From JAFGPJ01 sp964612465 (lineage in GTDB: Bacteria; Planctomycetota; Phycisphaerae; Sedimentisphaerales; Anaerobacaceae), in the NCBI GenBank assembly GCA_964612465.1, contig CAZTDF010000070.1, forward strand, positions 1-19,762: a stretch of 19,762 nucleotides of DNA, written 5' to 3'. Shown here one piece after another: positions 8,379 to 15,330 of the stretch (position 1 is its first letter; each line of letters opens with the position of its first letter). The position numbers and the translations under genes were made by a program. The notes below the pieces were generated by a model. The model did not search any database. It saw only the letters and a list, made by a program, of their open reading frames with translations, and had not been told where the DNA came from.

Positions 8379-8610
8379 AAGTTTCCACCTTTCAATATGC
8401 AGCAGCACGAGCGGTTTTTAATCCACTCCTTCTTGGAGTTATTGTATCTGAACGGCCGGGCAAGTCAAACAGGCTATGAACTAAATCGTCGTATACCGGT
8501 TATTAATGCTTGCATTGTCAAGAAAAACATTGTAATCTGCTCCTCAATATTGTTTATCAGCATAGCTGAATTTAACCTTTAGTCTATTAAAGAAAGGCCG
8601 GTGAGTTACC
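8379..8610. other. Divergent intergenic region between ggt and the coiled-coil MscS gene
   Basis: This AT-rich space of 232 bases must hold promoters for both directions. I see TTGCAT and TTGTCA at 8510-8520 and TGTAAT at 8531-8536, but no pair of boxes with proper spacing, so no promoter is called. GGTGA at 8600-8604 may act as the ribosome site for ATG 8611. No terminator or palindrome of note. Confidence 0.45.
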
Positions 8611-10263
8611 ATGCTAACACAGAAAAAACATTTATTTGTTGTTTGTATGCTTTTTATTGCCTGTTTTTTGGCCTCCGGCTCTTTTGCTCAGGAAGCAGAA
8701 CCGAAGTACACAGCAACAACAATATCAGATCCCCAGATTCCGGTTGGCGACCTGGAACTGCTCCTGAAACCGTTGACAAAGAGCGAATTAATCGCCGAAG
8801 TCGAAGCATGGCTGCAGTTGCTGAAGAGCAAAGTCAGCCAAATCAGTGCGGCGGAAATTCAGATGCGTCAAAAATCCAGGCAGATCGACCAGAAGGAAGA
8901 GGAAATCGAGAAGAAACTCGAACAGATCAAAGAAACGGAAACGCAAACCGCGGAAAAAGTCGAAGCCGCAGCCGAGACTGAAAAAGAGATACAGGAAACA
9001 GTAGAGGCCATCGATCAAACGGAATCAGAGATTGAAGAGATAACTTCTGAAACTCAGTCTGATTTAGAGAGCAAACCAGAAGAAGAACTCAGCGGTCTGG
9101 AGGAGGATTTACAGGAAAAAACCGAAGAGGTCATCGAGACCCAGGAAAAGATCAAAGATACGGTCCAGGAAATAGCCCAGGCCGATATGGAATTGAGCGA
9201 GAAGGTCAAGAAAATCGGTGAAGCCGAGGTCGAATTACAATCCAAAGTCAAAGAGCATCTGCTGATGAACATCAATAAACTTCGTGAAGAACAGACGGCG
9301 CTGGTCGACCGTTTTAATGTTGTTTTGTCCGCCCTGAAGGATAAGGGAGGCGAGATCGAAGAATACGAGAAGTATGTTGCTGCAGTCTCCGGATTGAGCG
9401 TGGATATTCAAGCTATTAAGGATGTCAGTGCTTTTCGGATCATAATCTGGGGCTGGCTCAAATCCACCGAAGGGGGCCTGCGCTGGCTTAAGAATATTAT
9501 ACTTTTCCTCCTGACACTGTTGGTATTCTACGGCATAGCGTATTTTCTAGGTAAAATAACCTGGAAAACGGTCTCAACGTCAAAGAAATTTTCCGACCTG
9601 CTGAAACATTTCTTCGTCAGTGCGGTACGCAAGACTGTCATGCTGATCGGCATAATTGTAGCGCTGTCCATGCTGGAAATTGAAATAACACCATTTATCG
9701 CCGGTCTCGGTGTTGCGGGATTTGTTCTTGGCTTCGCCCTTCAGGGAACGCTTAGCAATTTTGCTTCCGGCCTGATGATATTGATGTATCGTCCATATGA
9801 TGTCGGACAGGTTATTGACGCGGCGGGTGTGAAGGGAGTCGTTGATTCCATGAACCTGGTTTCCACAACGATTAAAACTTTTGACAATCAGATCGTGGTC
9901 ATTCCGAACGGTAAAATCTGGGGGGGAGTCATTACGAATGTCACGGGCAGTAATACACGGCGCGTAGATATGGTCTTTGGAATCAGCTACACCGATGATA
10001 TTTCAAAAGCCGCAAAGATACTCGAAGACATTGTCTCAAATCATGAGTTGGTCCTGAAGGAGCCTGAGCCGATCATAAAACTGCATGAATTAGCCGACTC
10101 TTCGGTCAATTTTGTCTGCCGGCCCTGGGTTAAGACCGGTGATTACTGGACAGTCTATTGGGATGTGACCCGCACCGTCAAGGAGCGATTTGATACCGAG
10201 GGTGTATCGATACCCTTTCCCCAACAGGATGTTCACATCTACAAGACCGCGGAGGGTGGCTAA
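8611..10263 (+). CDS. MscS-family mechanosensitive channel with signal peptide and long periplasmic coiled coil
   Basis: A 550-residue channel subunit that should open under membrane tension and release osmolytes. Residues 1-26 are a Sec signal peptide ending S-F-A. Residues about 62-240 are a very Glu/Lys/Gln-rich coiled coil with heptad-like I-E/V-E spacing, expected in the periplasm. TM segments lie near 293-313 and 341-358. The pore helix, near 362-390, carries G-L-G-V-A-G-F-V-L-G-F-A-L-Q-G-T-L-S-N-F, the MscS TM3 signature. The MscS beta and alpha/beta domains follow to I-P-F-P-Q-Q-D-V-H-I. The layout recalls the larger MscK/YbdG-like members but with a simple coiled coil as N-terminal domain. 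Its C-terminal half is clearly paralogous to the short MscS at 13219-14031. Family assignment is secure; the role of the coiled coil is unknown. Confidence 0.93.
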   Translation: MLTQKKHLFVVCMLFIACFLASGSFAQEAEPKYTATTISDPQIPVGDLELLLKPLTKSELIAEVEAWLQLLKSKVSQISAAEIQMRQKSRQIDQKEEEIEKKLEQIKETETQTAEKVEAAAETEKEIQETVEAIDQTESEIEEITSETQSDLESKPEEELSGLEEDLQEKTEEVIETQEKIKDTVQEIAQADMELSEKVKKIGEAEVELQSKVKEHLLMNINKLREEQTALVDRFNVVLSALKDKGGEIEEYEKYVAAVSGLSVDIQAIKDVSAFRIIIWGWLKSTEGGLRWLKNIILFLLTLLVFYGIAYFLGKITWKTVSTSKKFSDLLKHFFVSAVRKTVMLIGIIVALSMLEIEITPFIAGLGVAGFVLGFALQGTLSNFASGLMILMYRPYDVGQVIDAAGVKGVVDSMNLVSTTIKTFDNQIVVIPNGKIWGGVITNVTGSNTRRVDMVFGISYTDDISKAAKILEDIVSNHELVLKEPEPIIKLHELADSSVNFVCRPWVKTGDYWTVYWDVTRTVKERFDTEGVSIPFPQQDVHIYKTAEGG

Positions 10264-10293
10264 TAAAATTTTCGTATTTCCGGCAAAGTTAAA

Positions 10294-10322
10294 TTGACAT
10301 CTTAAGAACGGGAACACATAAT
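10294..10322 (+). promoter_or_regulatory. Strong sigma-70-type promoter of the SYLF lipoprotein gene
   Basis: A perfect -35 TTGACA (10294-10299) and a five-of-six -10 CATAAT (10317-10322) are separated by the ideal 17 bases. The start would fall near 10329, about 55 bases ahead of the GTG start. It is one of the two best promoters in the window. It makes the lipoprotein gene independent of the MscS gene upstream. Confidence 0.7.
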
Positions 10323-10383
10323 TCGTTGTATATCCGGCGGTTGTGGTCCGGTATTGGAAGTTTTTTTGAGTAAGGAGAATGTT

Positions 10384-10956
10384 GTGCGAAGTGTACTAAA
10401 GAAGATGATCTTGTTTTTGGTTGTCGTTGCGTTATTAACAGGCTGTGGCCCAAGAGGCAATATGACGGTGGTTGAAAAACGGCAGGTCATTATGGACATG
10501 GAGAAGGAAACCCTTAACAGATTGTACAAGGAATCGCCAGGGACTAAAGAGAAGATTGCGAAGTCCGCGGGCTACGGGACATTCAGCAATGCCAATGTCA
10601 ATTTGATTTTCGCGAGTGCCGGTAGCGGTTACGGCTCGGTTGTTGATAATTCGACGGGCGAACGTACTTATATGAGGATGGCGCTGGGCGGTGTCGGCCT
10701 TGGATTGGGCGTAAAGGATTATCGCGTCGTGATGATCTTCAAGGACAAGCCCACGCTCGATAAGTTTGTTGAGAGCGGCTGGGACGTCGGCGCTCATGCG
10801 GACGCCGCGGCCAAAGCCGGTGAAACGGGAGCTGAAGCCAGCGGCGAGGGCGATATCAGATCCGGAGTTGAGGTATTCTCGATGACGGAATCCGGCCTTG
10901 CTTTGCAGGCGACTATAGCCGGCACCAAATACTGGAAAGATGACAAACTTAACTGA
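10384..10956 (+). CDS. SYLF (YSC84-like) domain lipoprotein
   Basis: A 190-residue lipoprotein. GTG 10384 is chosen because AAGGAG (10372-10377) lies six bases upstream and the resulting N-terminus is a compact lipoprotein signal: two Lys, a hydrophobic core, then L-L-T-G-Cys21. A longer TTG start at 10354 has no such support. The mature part has the SYLF pattern: K-S-A-G-Y-G-T-F near residue 60, a Gly-rich S-G-Y-G-S-V-V-D stretch, M-A-L-G-G-V-G-L-G-L-G-V, then D-K-F-V-E-S-G-W-D-V-G-A-H-A-D-A-A and a closing G-L-A-L-Q-A-T-I-A-G-T-K-Y. In eukaryotes SYLF domains bind phosphoinositides; bacterial members are poorly characterised. The protein is expected to sit on a periplasm-facing membrane surface. 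Asn or Asp is absent right after the Cys (G-P follows), so the default outer-membrane sorting of E. coli would apply, if relevant here. Confidence 0.82.
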   Translation: MRSVLKKMILFLVVVALLTGCGPRGNMTVVEKRQVIMDMEKETLNRLYKESPGTKEKIAKSAGYGTFSNANVNLIFASAGSGYGSVVDNSTGERTYMRMALGGVGLGLGVKDYRVVMIFKDKPTLDKFVESGWDVGAHADAAAKAGETGAEASGEGDIRSGVEVFSMTESGLALQATIAGTKYWKDDKLN

Positions 10957-11134
10957 CAGTTGTAGATTAATCCGGAAGATGATTAATAAATAAGCGGATT
11001 TATACAATAGCACCACGAATATAACGGAGTGCTTCTTTTAGTTTTTTCTGGACATTTGTATCTGAGCAGGAAAAGTATTAAAGGTTGTTCTCTGAAAAAC
11101 GATTCCAAAAATATATTTAAGGAAAGGTCATAAG

Positions 11135-12991
11135 ATGTTTCTACCCATTCCATCTCCAATCCGCAAAATTCTCAAGATTCTGCGAGGCGGCGTTTCGCCG
11201 GTAATTATCTTCATCTCGATTATGCTGGGCTTTACATTCGGCCTGATACCGGGCTTCTCGGGACTGCACGCTATTCTTATAGCGTTAGTGTTCCTGCTGA
11301 ATGTACATCTCGGGATGTTCCTCATGTCGGCGGCTTTAGGCAAAGCCCTGTGTTTTGCCGCTGCTCCCGTGCTCTATCACATAGGAATGGCCGTCCAGAG
11401 CTACCTGTCCGGACTGCTGAAATTCCTGGCGGCGATACCCATTATCGGTATAACGGACTTCAATAGGTACGCCGTTGTGGGCGGCTTAATAGCCGGACCG
11501 GTTTTAGGATTGATAGCGGGATTACTTATGGCCCGGACGGTCGTTGGTTTTCGTCGGATGATGTTGAAAGCCGAAGAGAACTCCGAGAAATTCAAGAAGT
11601 GGTATTCGAATAAATGGGTGCGAATCCTCGACCGCATTCTAATCGGCAAACGCGCCAAGGACACAAAGTCGCTCTTCACCGTCAAGACTAAAATCATCCG
11701 CAAGGCAGGTGTCGCTTTTGCCGTAATCCTGCTGGTTATATTCGGCATAGGGACCCACTTTCTTAAGGATACAAAGATCAAAGATTACGCCGCAGCCAGA
11801 CTAACTCAGGTAAACGGTGCCGAAGTCGACGTCGAAACACTCAAACTTTCGGTCCTGAACGGTGAAGCTTCGGTTTCGGGCATACAGGTCACCGATGCCG
11901 CTAATCCCGCAAACAACCAGATTGCAGTGGAGAACATATCTGCAGATGCCAGTGTCTATAACTTGATGCTGGGCAAAGTTGTCTTAGACAAAGTGAGGTT
12001 ATCTGATGTCCAGTTCGATCAGAAGCGTCAAACGCCCGGCAAGGTAATCGAAACAAAAGCCGAGGAGCCGGAAGTTTTCGATCCGTGCGAATACAAAGTG
12101 GCGGCCGGCGATATCAGCAAGCTCGATAAGTACCTCCAAAACGCCAAGGCCATGAGGGAATGGCTGCAAAAGGCCCGAAAGTGGCTGCCCGACCCTAATG
12201 ACAAACAGGGCGAAGCACCCGTGGAAAAGGCGCCAATCAAGTATCTCGACTATCTCATTGCCCGTGCTGATATACCGTCCTCGGCGCGTTTCCTTGCCAG
12301 GGATGTGCTGCTGGAGAAGGTTGGAATAAAATCACCCGTATTCGGCAGCAGTAATATCAGCGTGGAGAATATCAATGATGCCCCGTCCGCCACTGCCCTG
12401 CCTATCAACTTGAAGGTCACGTCGAACGAGACGCCGCTTGAAATGAACATGACCTTCGACTACAGCTCGGGAGAAAAGGTACCGAAGGTGACGGGGACTT
12501 TCACCAAGCTGGATCTGAGTAAATTGCAGTCGAATTTAAGCAGTGGTGCCGGCCTGAACTTTACATCCGGTCTCGCTTCGGGGCAGTTCAACGGCCTGAT
12601 TACAAGCGAATCAATCGACCTTACCGTTGATATCGAAGTACAGAACATGCAGGCCAGCTCCCAGGGCGACGGAATTCTGGGTCTGGGCGGCCAGACGACA
12701 TCCGAAGCCTTCAAAATCCTCAAGGACCTTAAGACAACGATCAAGATAGTAGGCCCGACCACCGAACCTCGGCTTGTGTTTGACACTCACGGACTCCAGG
12801 ACAGTATCAAGCAGGCGCTGGTAAAAGCCGGCAAGGAAAGGCTGTCGGAGGAAATCGACAAACAAGTCGAAAAGCAGCTTGGTGACAAACTCGGAGACAA
12901 GGTCCCGGAGGAGTTGAAAGATGTTATCAAGGAGCCGAAAGATCTTATGAAAGGCCTCGGAGGTCTGCTCGGCGGGAAGGAAGACAAATAG
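11135..12991 (+). CDS. TIGR03546-like membrane domain fused to TIGR03545-like AsmA-type domain
   Basis: A 618-residue protein with two parts. Residues 1 to about 140 are polytopic (TM-like at about 20-40, 42-60, 62-80 and 112-135), with the S-P-x-x-I-x-x-S-I-M-L-G-F-x-x-G-L-I-P-G look of TIGR03546. A basic cytoplasmic-type linker follows (about 140-190). A TM at 191-209 then leads into a periplasmic part whose start (V-N-G-A-E-V-D-V-E-T-L ... I-Q-V-T-D-A-A-N-P ... G-K-V-V-L-D-K-V) matches TIGR03545 and the AsmA N-terminal pattern. The tail is Lys/Asp-rich. From memory, these two families usually form a two-gene pair in diderms; here they are one frame. AsmA-like proteins are proposed to bridge lipids between membranes, so an envelope lipid role is inferred. 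AGGAAAGG at 11120-11127 precedes ATG 11135. Family names are from recall, not a search. Confidence 0.75.
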   Translation: MFLPIPSPIRKILKILRGGVSPVIIFISIMLGFTFGLIPGFSGLHAILIALVFLLNVHLGMFLMSAALGKALCFAAAPVLYHIGMAVQSYLSGLLKFLAAIPIIGITDFNRYAVVGGLIAGPVLGLIAGLLMARTVVGFRRMMLKAEENSEKFKKWYSNKWVRILDRILIGKRAKDTKSLFTVKTKIIRKAGVAFAVILLVIFGIGTHFLKDTKIKDYAAARLTQVNGAEVDVETLKLSVLNGEASVSGIQVTDAANPANNQIAVENISADASVYNLMLGKVVLDKVRLSDVQFDQKRQTPGKVIETKAEEPEVFDPCEYKVAAGDISKLDKYLQNAKAMREWLQKARKWLPDPNDKQGEAPVEKAPIKYLDYLIARADIPSSARFLARDVLLEKVGIKSPVFGSSNISVENINDAPSATALPINLKVTSNETPLEMNMTFDYSSGEKVPKVTGTFTKLDLSKLQSNLSSGAGLNFTSGLASGQFNGLITSESIDLTVDIEVQNMQASSQGDGILGLGGQTTSEAFKILKDLKTTIKIVGPTTEPRLVFDTHGLQDSIKQALVKAGKERLSEEIDKQVEKQLGDKLGDKVPEELKDVIKEPKDLMKGLGGLLGGKEDK

Positions 12992-13033
12992 CAGAAGTCC
13001 GGGGACGCTGGTAGCAGTTTGAAGAGGGAAATT

Positions 13034-13135
13034 ATGGTTGATTTCCTCATCATAGTCAGCAAGCGTGCAAGGTTCACCTCAATTTACTACGATAGAGGAA
13101 AAGACTACGACGTCAAAATTCCACGAGCCCCATGA
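13034..13135 (+). CDS. Possible small ORF, 33 residues
   Basis: A short frame from ATG 13034 to TGA 13133-13135, with GAGGG (13024-13028) five bases upstream, sits in the 227-base space between the AsmA-like fusion and the short MscS gene. The product starts M-V-D-F-L-I-I-V and continues with a mixed basic and aromatic stretch. I recognise no family. It could be a real micro-protein, a fragment of a decayed gene, or chance. The ribosome site is the only support. Confidence 0.22.
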   Translation: MVDFLIIVSKRARFTSIYYDRGKDYDVKIPRAP

Positions 13136-13218
13136 AATGTATTTAGATCAGATAAGGTGTACGTATCGAGATCTCAATATTCCCTGATCAATACAGGATT
13201 ATTTGAGGAGATATAGTC

Positions 13219-14031
13219 ATGGAACAGATTCTAAATACAATTTATTCATATTTGGTGACATACGGATTGAAGATCGTTGCTGCATTGGTGATTTTTGTCG
13301 TGGGACGCTGGGTAGCAAAATTCCTTTCGAAATCAGTCAAGAAAGGAATGATCAAAGCTAATGTAGATGAAACATTGGCTGGTTTCACCCAAAATTTGTG
13401 TTACATCGCGTTGCTTGCGTTTGTTATCATTGCAGCGTTGAAAAAGCTGGGAGTGCCAATGACCGAGTTTACCGTTGTCGTTGGAGCAGCCGGATTGGCA
13501 ATTGCTTTTGCACTCCAGGGATCATTAGCCAACTTCGCGGCAGGTGTAATGCTCATTATTTTCAAACCCTTTAAGGCCGGTGATTTTGTGGAAGCGGGCG
13601 GTAAGGCTGGGACTGTAGAAAAGATTCAGATATTCAATACGATTCTCAACTCGCCCGATAACGTGCGGATTATTATTCCGAATGGCCAGGTAACGGGCGG
13701 CAACATTATGAATTACACGGTCAATGGGACGAGGCGCATAGATTTGGTGGTCGGTGTTTCCTATGAAGATGACCTTAAAAAAGCTCAGCAGGTAATTGAA
13801 AAAATTATCTCAAGCGATGAACGAATTCTCAAAGAACCAGTATATACCATAGCCGTCTCAGAACTGGGAGACAGCAGCGTTAACTTTGTTGTACGTCCCT
13901 GGGTCAATGCTGCCGATTACTGGGCTGTCCGATTTGATATAACGGAGAAAATTAAACTCGCTCTTGATAAAAACGGTATCACAATACCTTATCCACAGCA
14001 TGATATTCACATGAAAAGCGGTGCTGCTTAA
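13219..14031 (+). CDS. mscS: Small-conductance mechanosensitive channel MscS
   Basis: A 270-residue protein close to the length of E. coli MscS (286). TM1 is near residues 14-36, TM2 near 58-77, and the pore helix at about 82-113 contains V-G-A-A-G-L-A-I-A-F-A-L-Q-G-S-L-A-N-F-A-A-G, the Gly/Ala packing pattern of MscS TM3. The beta domain (A-G-D-F-V-E-A-G-G-K-A-G-T-V-E-K-I), the I-I-P-N-G-Q-V motif and the C-terminal alpha/beta domain follow. It should act as a tension-gated osmolyte release valve in the inner membrane. GAGGAG at 13205-13210 lies eight bases before ATG 13219. It is a paralogue of the coiled-coil MscS 3 kb upstream; the two enclose the SYLF and AsmA-like genes. Confidence 0.93.
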   Translation: MEQILNTIYSYLVTYGLKIVAALVIFVVGRWVAKFLSKSVKKGMIKANVDETLAGFTQNLCYIALLAFVIIAALKKLGVPMTEFTVVVGAAGLAIAFALQGSLANFAAGVMLIIFKPFKAGDFVEAGGKAGTVEKIQIFNTILNSPDNVRIIIPNGQVTGGNIMNYTVNGTRRIDLVVGVSYEDDLKKAQQVIEKIISSDERILKEPVYTIAVSELGDSSVNFVVRPWVNAADYWAVRFDITEKIKLALDKNGITIPYPQHDIHMKSGAA

Positions 14032-14041
14032 ACATTAACGG

Positions 14042-14107
14042 CTGTGAGGTTGTAAAATACAATTGTGATTTTGGTAAGACGTCGCATTTGGCGTCACAGT
14101 TTTATTT
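14042..14107 (+). terminator. Possible nested hairpin terminator after mscS
   Basis: CTGTGA (14042-14047) pairs with TCACAG (14094-14099), enclosing TTGTA/TACAA around an AAA loop (14050-14062) and GACGTC/GGCGTC (14078-14083 with 14090-14095, one wobble). TTTTATTT follows from about 14100. The last hairpin and the outer stem share bases, so they are alternatives rather than one fold. It lies between the mscS stop and the ribosome site of the DUF481 gene. Confidence 0.4.
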
Positions 14108-14134
14108 GATGGATTGTAATGAAAGGAGATTGCC

Positions 14135-15163
14135 ATGCGTTATCGAATACTGATTGTATTGGCATGTTTGGTGCTGTGTGCCCAAATAAGCCACGGAGAT
14201 GAAATTCTTTTGAAGAATGGAGATCGTATTTCCGGTAAAATTCAACATCTTGTAGATGGGAAATTAGCCTTCAAGGCAGACGTTGCAGGGCCAGTTACCG
14301 TGGATTTGTCCGACATCCAGACTTTAAGCAGCGATGATCCGATCGAAGTCAACCTCAAGGACGGGACAGGTTTGAATCAAAAAGTCATGAGCGCCGAGCT
14401 CAACCGGTTTGCCATAGAAGGCACTGTTACAACAAGGGCTCAGGAATTCGCGGTAAGCGATATTGTCTCTATCAATCCGCCTATAAAGCCCATGCCGAAA
14501 TGGACGGGGGATATTTCCGTCGGGATTACCTCCACACACGGCAATACAACAACCGAGATGTTCAGCGCCAACGCCAGTTTTCGCAAACGTACTGAAAAAG
14601 ATCGCACGACGGTCAGCACGGATTACGCAAAGGGAACACAGAAAGACCAGGACACCGGTGAAGATGTAACTATTGAAGACTGGTGGCGTGCAAAAGGCAA
14701 GTACGACTACTTTTTCAGTAAGAAGATGTATGGTTACCTGGACGGTAGATACGAAAAAGATGCCATTGCCGAGCTGGACCGGCGTGTGATTATAGGTCTC
14801 GGTGCCGGCTATCAATGGATCGAATCTGATGATATGAACTTTTCATCGGAGTTCGGTCTGGCATCGCTTTATGAGAAGTATGACAACCAGACTGACAGCA
14901 ATAGTGAAATTTCACTGCAGCTTGGCTACAACTTCGACACGAAACTCCGCAAGAACATAAAGTTGGTACATGATCTGACGTATTACCCGGCTATTGGTAA
15001 GTTCTCCGACTACTATCTTACTACGACCGGCGGAATTCGCGCCGATTTTACCGAGACGTTTTTCCTGACTTTGAAAGCGATCCTCAACTTTGACGCGACG
15101 CCGGCGATCGGTGCTCATAAAACTGATGTAAAATATTTTCTCGGCTTAGGCTATCGATTTTAA
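14135..15163 (+). CDS. DUF481 outer-membrane beta-barrel protein
   Basis: A 342-residue exported protein. Residues 1-21 are a Sec signal peptide (hydrophobic core, then I-S-H-G before D-E-I-L-L). Residues about 22-120 form a small beta-rich region starting L-L-K-N-G-D-R-I-S-G-K-I, a Sm/SH3-like start often seen ahead of DUF481 in planctomycetes (recall). From about residue 128, alternating strands (W-T-G-D-I-S-V-G-I ... G-L-G-A-G-Y-Q-W-I ... L-Q-L-G-Y-N-F) match the DUF481/YdiY barrel. The chain ends F-L-G-L-G-Y-R-F, with the terminal aromatic expected for insertion by the BAM machinery. AAGGAG at 14123-14128 precedes ATG 14135. The substrate or partner is unknown; DUF481 proteins have no settled function. 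Confidence 0.88.
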   Translation: MRYRILIVLACLVLCAQISHGDEILLKNGDRISGKIQHLVDGKLAFKADVAGPVTVDLSDIQTLSSDDPIEVNLKDGTGLNQKVMSAELNRFAIEGTVTTRAQEFAVSDIVSINPPIKPMPKWTGDISVGITSTHGNTTTEMFSANASFRKRTEKDRTTVSTDYAKGTQKDQDTGEDVTIEDWWRAKGKYDYFFSKKMYGYLDGRYEKDAIAELDRRVIIGLGAGYQWIESDDMNFSSEFGLASLYEKYDNQTDSNSEISLQLGYNFDTKLRKNIKLVHDLTYYPAIGKFSDYYLTTTGGIRADFTETFFLTLKAILNFDATPAIGAHKTDVKYFLGLGYRF

Positions 15164-15202
15164 TCCGGCCTGCATGATTTAATCAGGCTCTGGTAACGAC
15201 AT

Positions 15203-15274
15203 ATGACCAAGGTCCTACGCCTTTTGTTTTAGGCCGATAAATATCAGGCAGAGGGCAGTGGTCATTTTGTTATT
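15203..15274 (+). terminator. Possible terminator structure after the DUF481 gene
   Basis: ATGACCA (15203-15209) pairs with TGGTCAT (15259-15265), followed by TTTGTTATT. The 49-base interior can form a short GCCT/AGGC hairpin around TTTTGTTTT. The long loop makes it weaker than the terminator at 626-655. It lies just upstream of the promoter of the acyltransferase gene, which suits a transcription-unit boundary. Confidence 0.3.
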
Positions 15275-15294
15275 AGATAGAATCCTCTTAAGAC

Positions 15295-15322
15295 TTGACA
15301 GTTGCCGTTTTGAGCCTAAAAT
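15295..15322 (+). promoter_or_regulatory. Sigma-70-type promoter placed to give a near-leaderless mRNA
   Basis: A perfect -35 TTGACA (15295-15300), a 16-base spacer and -10 TAAAAT (15317-15322, five of six) predict a start near 15329, two bases before ATG 15331. No Shine-Dalgarno sequence is present before that ATG, in contrast with most other genes here. The in-frame TTG at 15295 that would lengthen the protein is the -35 box itself. Confidence 0.6.
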
Positions 15323-15330
15323 CACAGCCT

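Noticed and set aside
10354..10383. Upstream TTG start for the SYLF lipoprotein
   Set aside because: The GTG at 10384 has AAGGAG at ideal spacing and gives a compact lipoprotein signal; the extension would place ten extra residues before it.
13030..13110. tRNA-like GGTTCACCTC string
   Set aside because: No matching acceptor stem or other arms could be paired around it.
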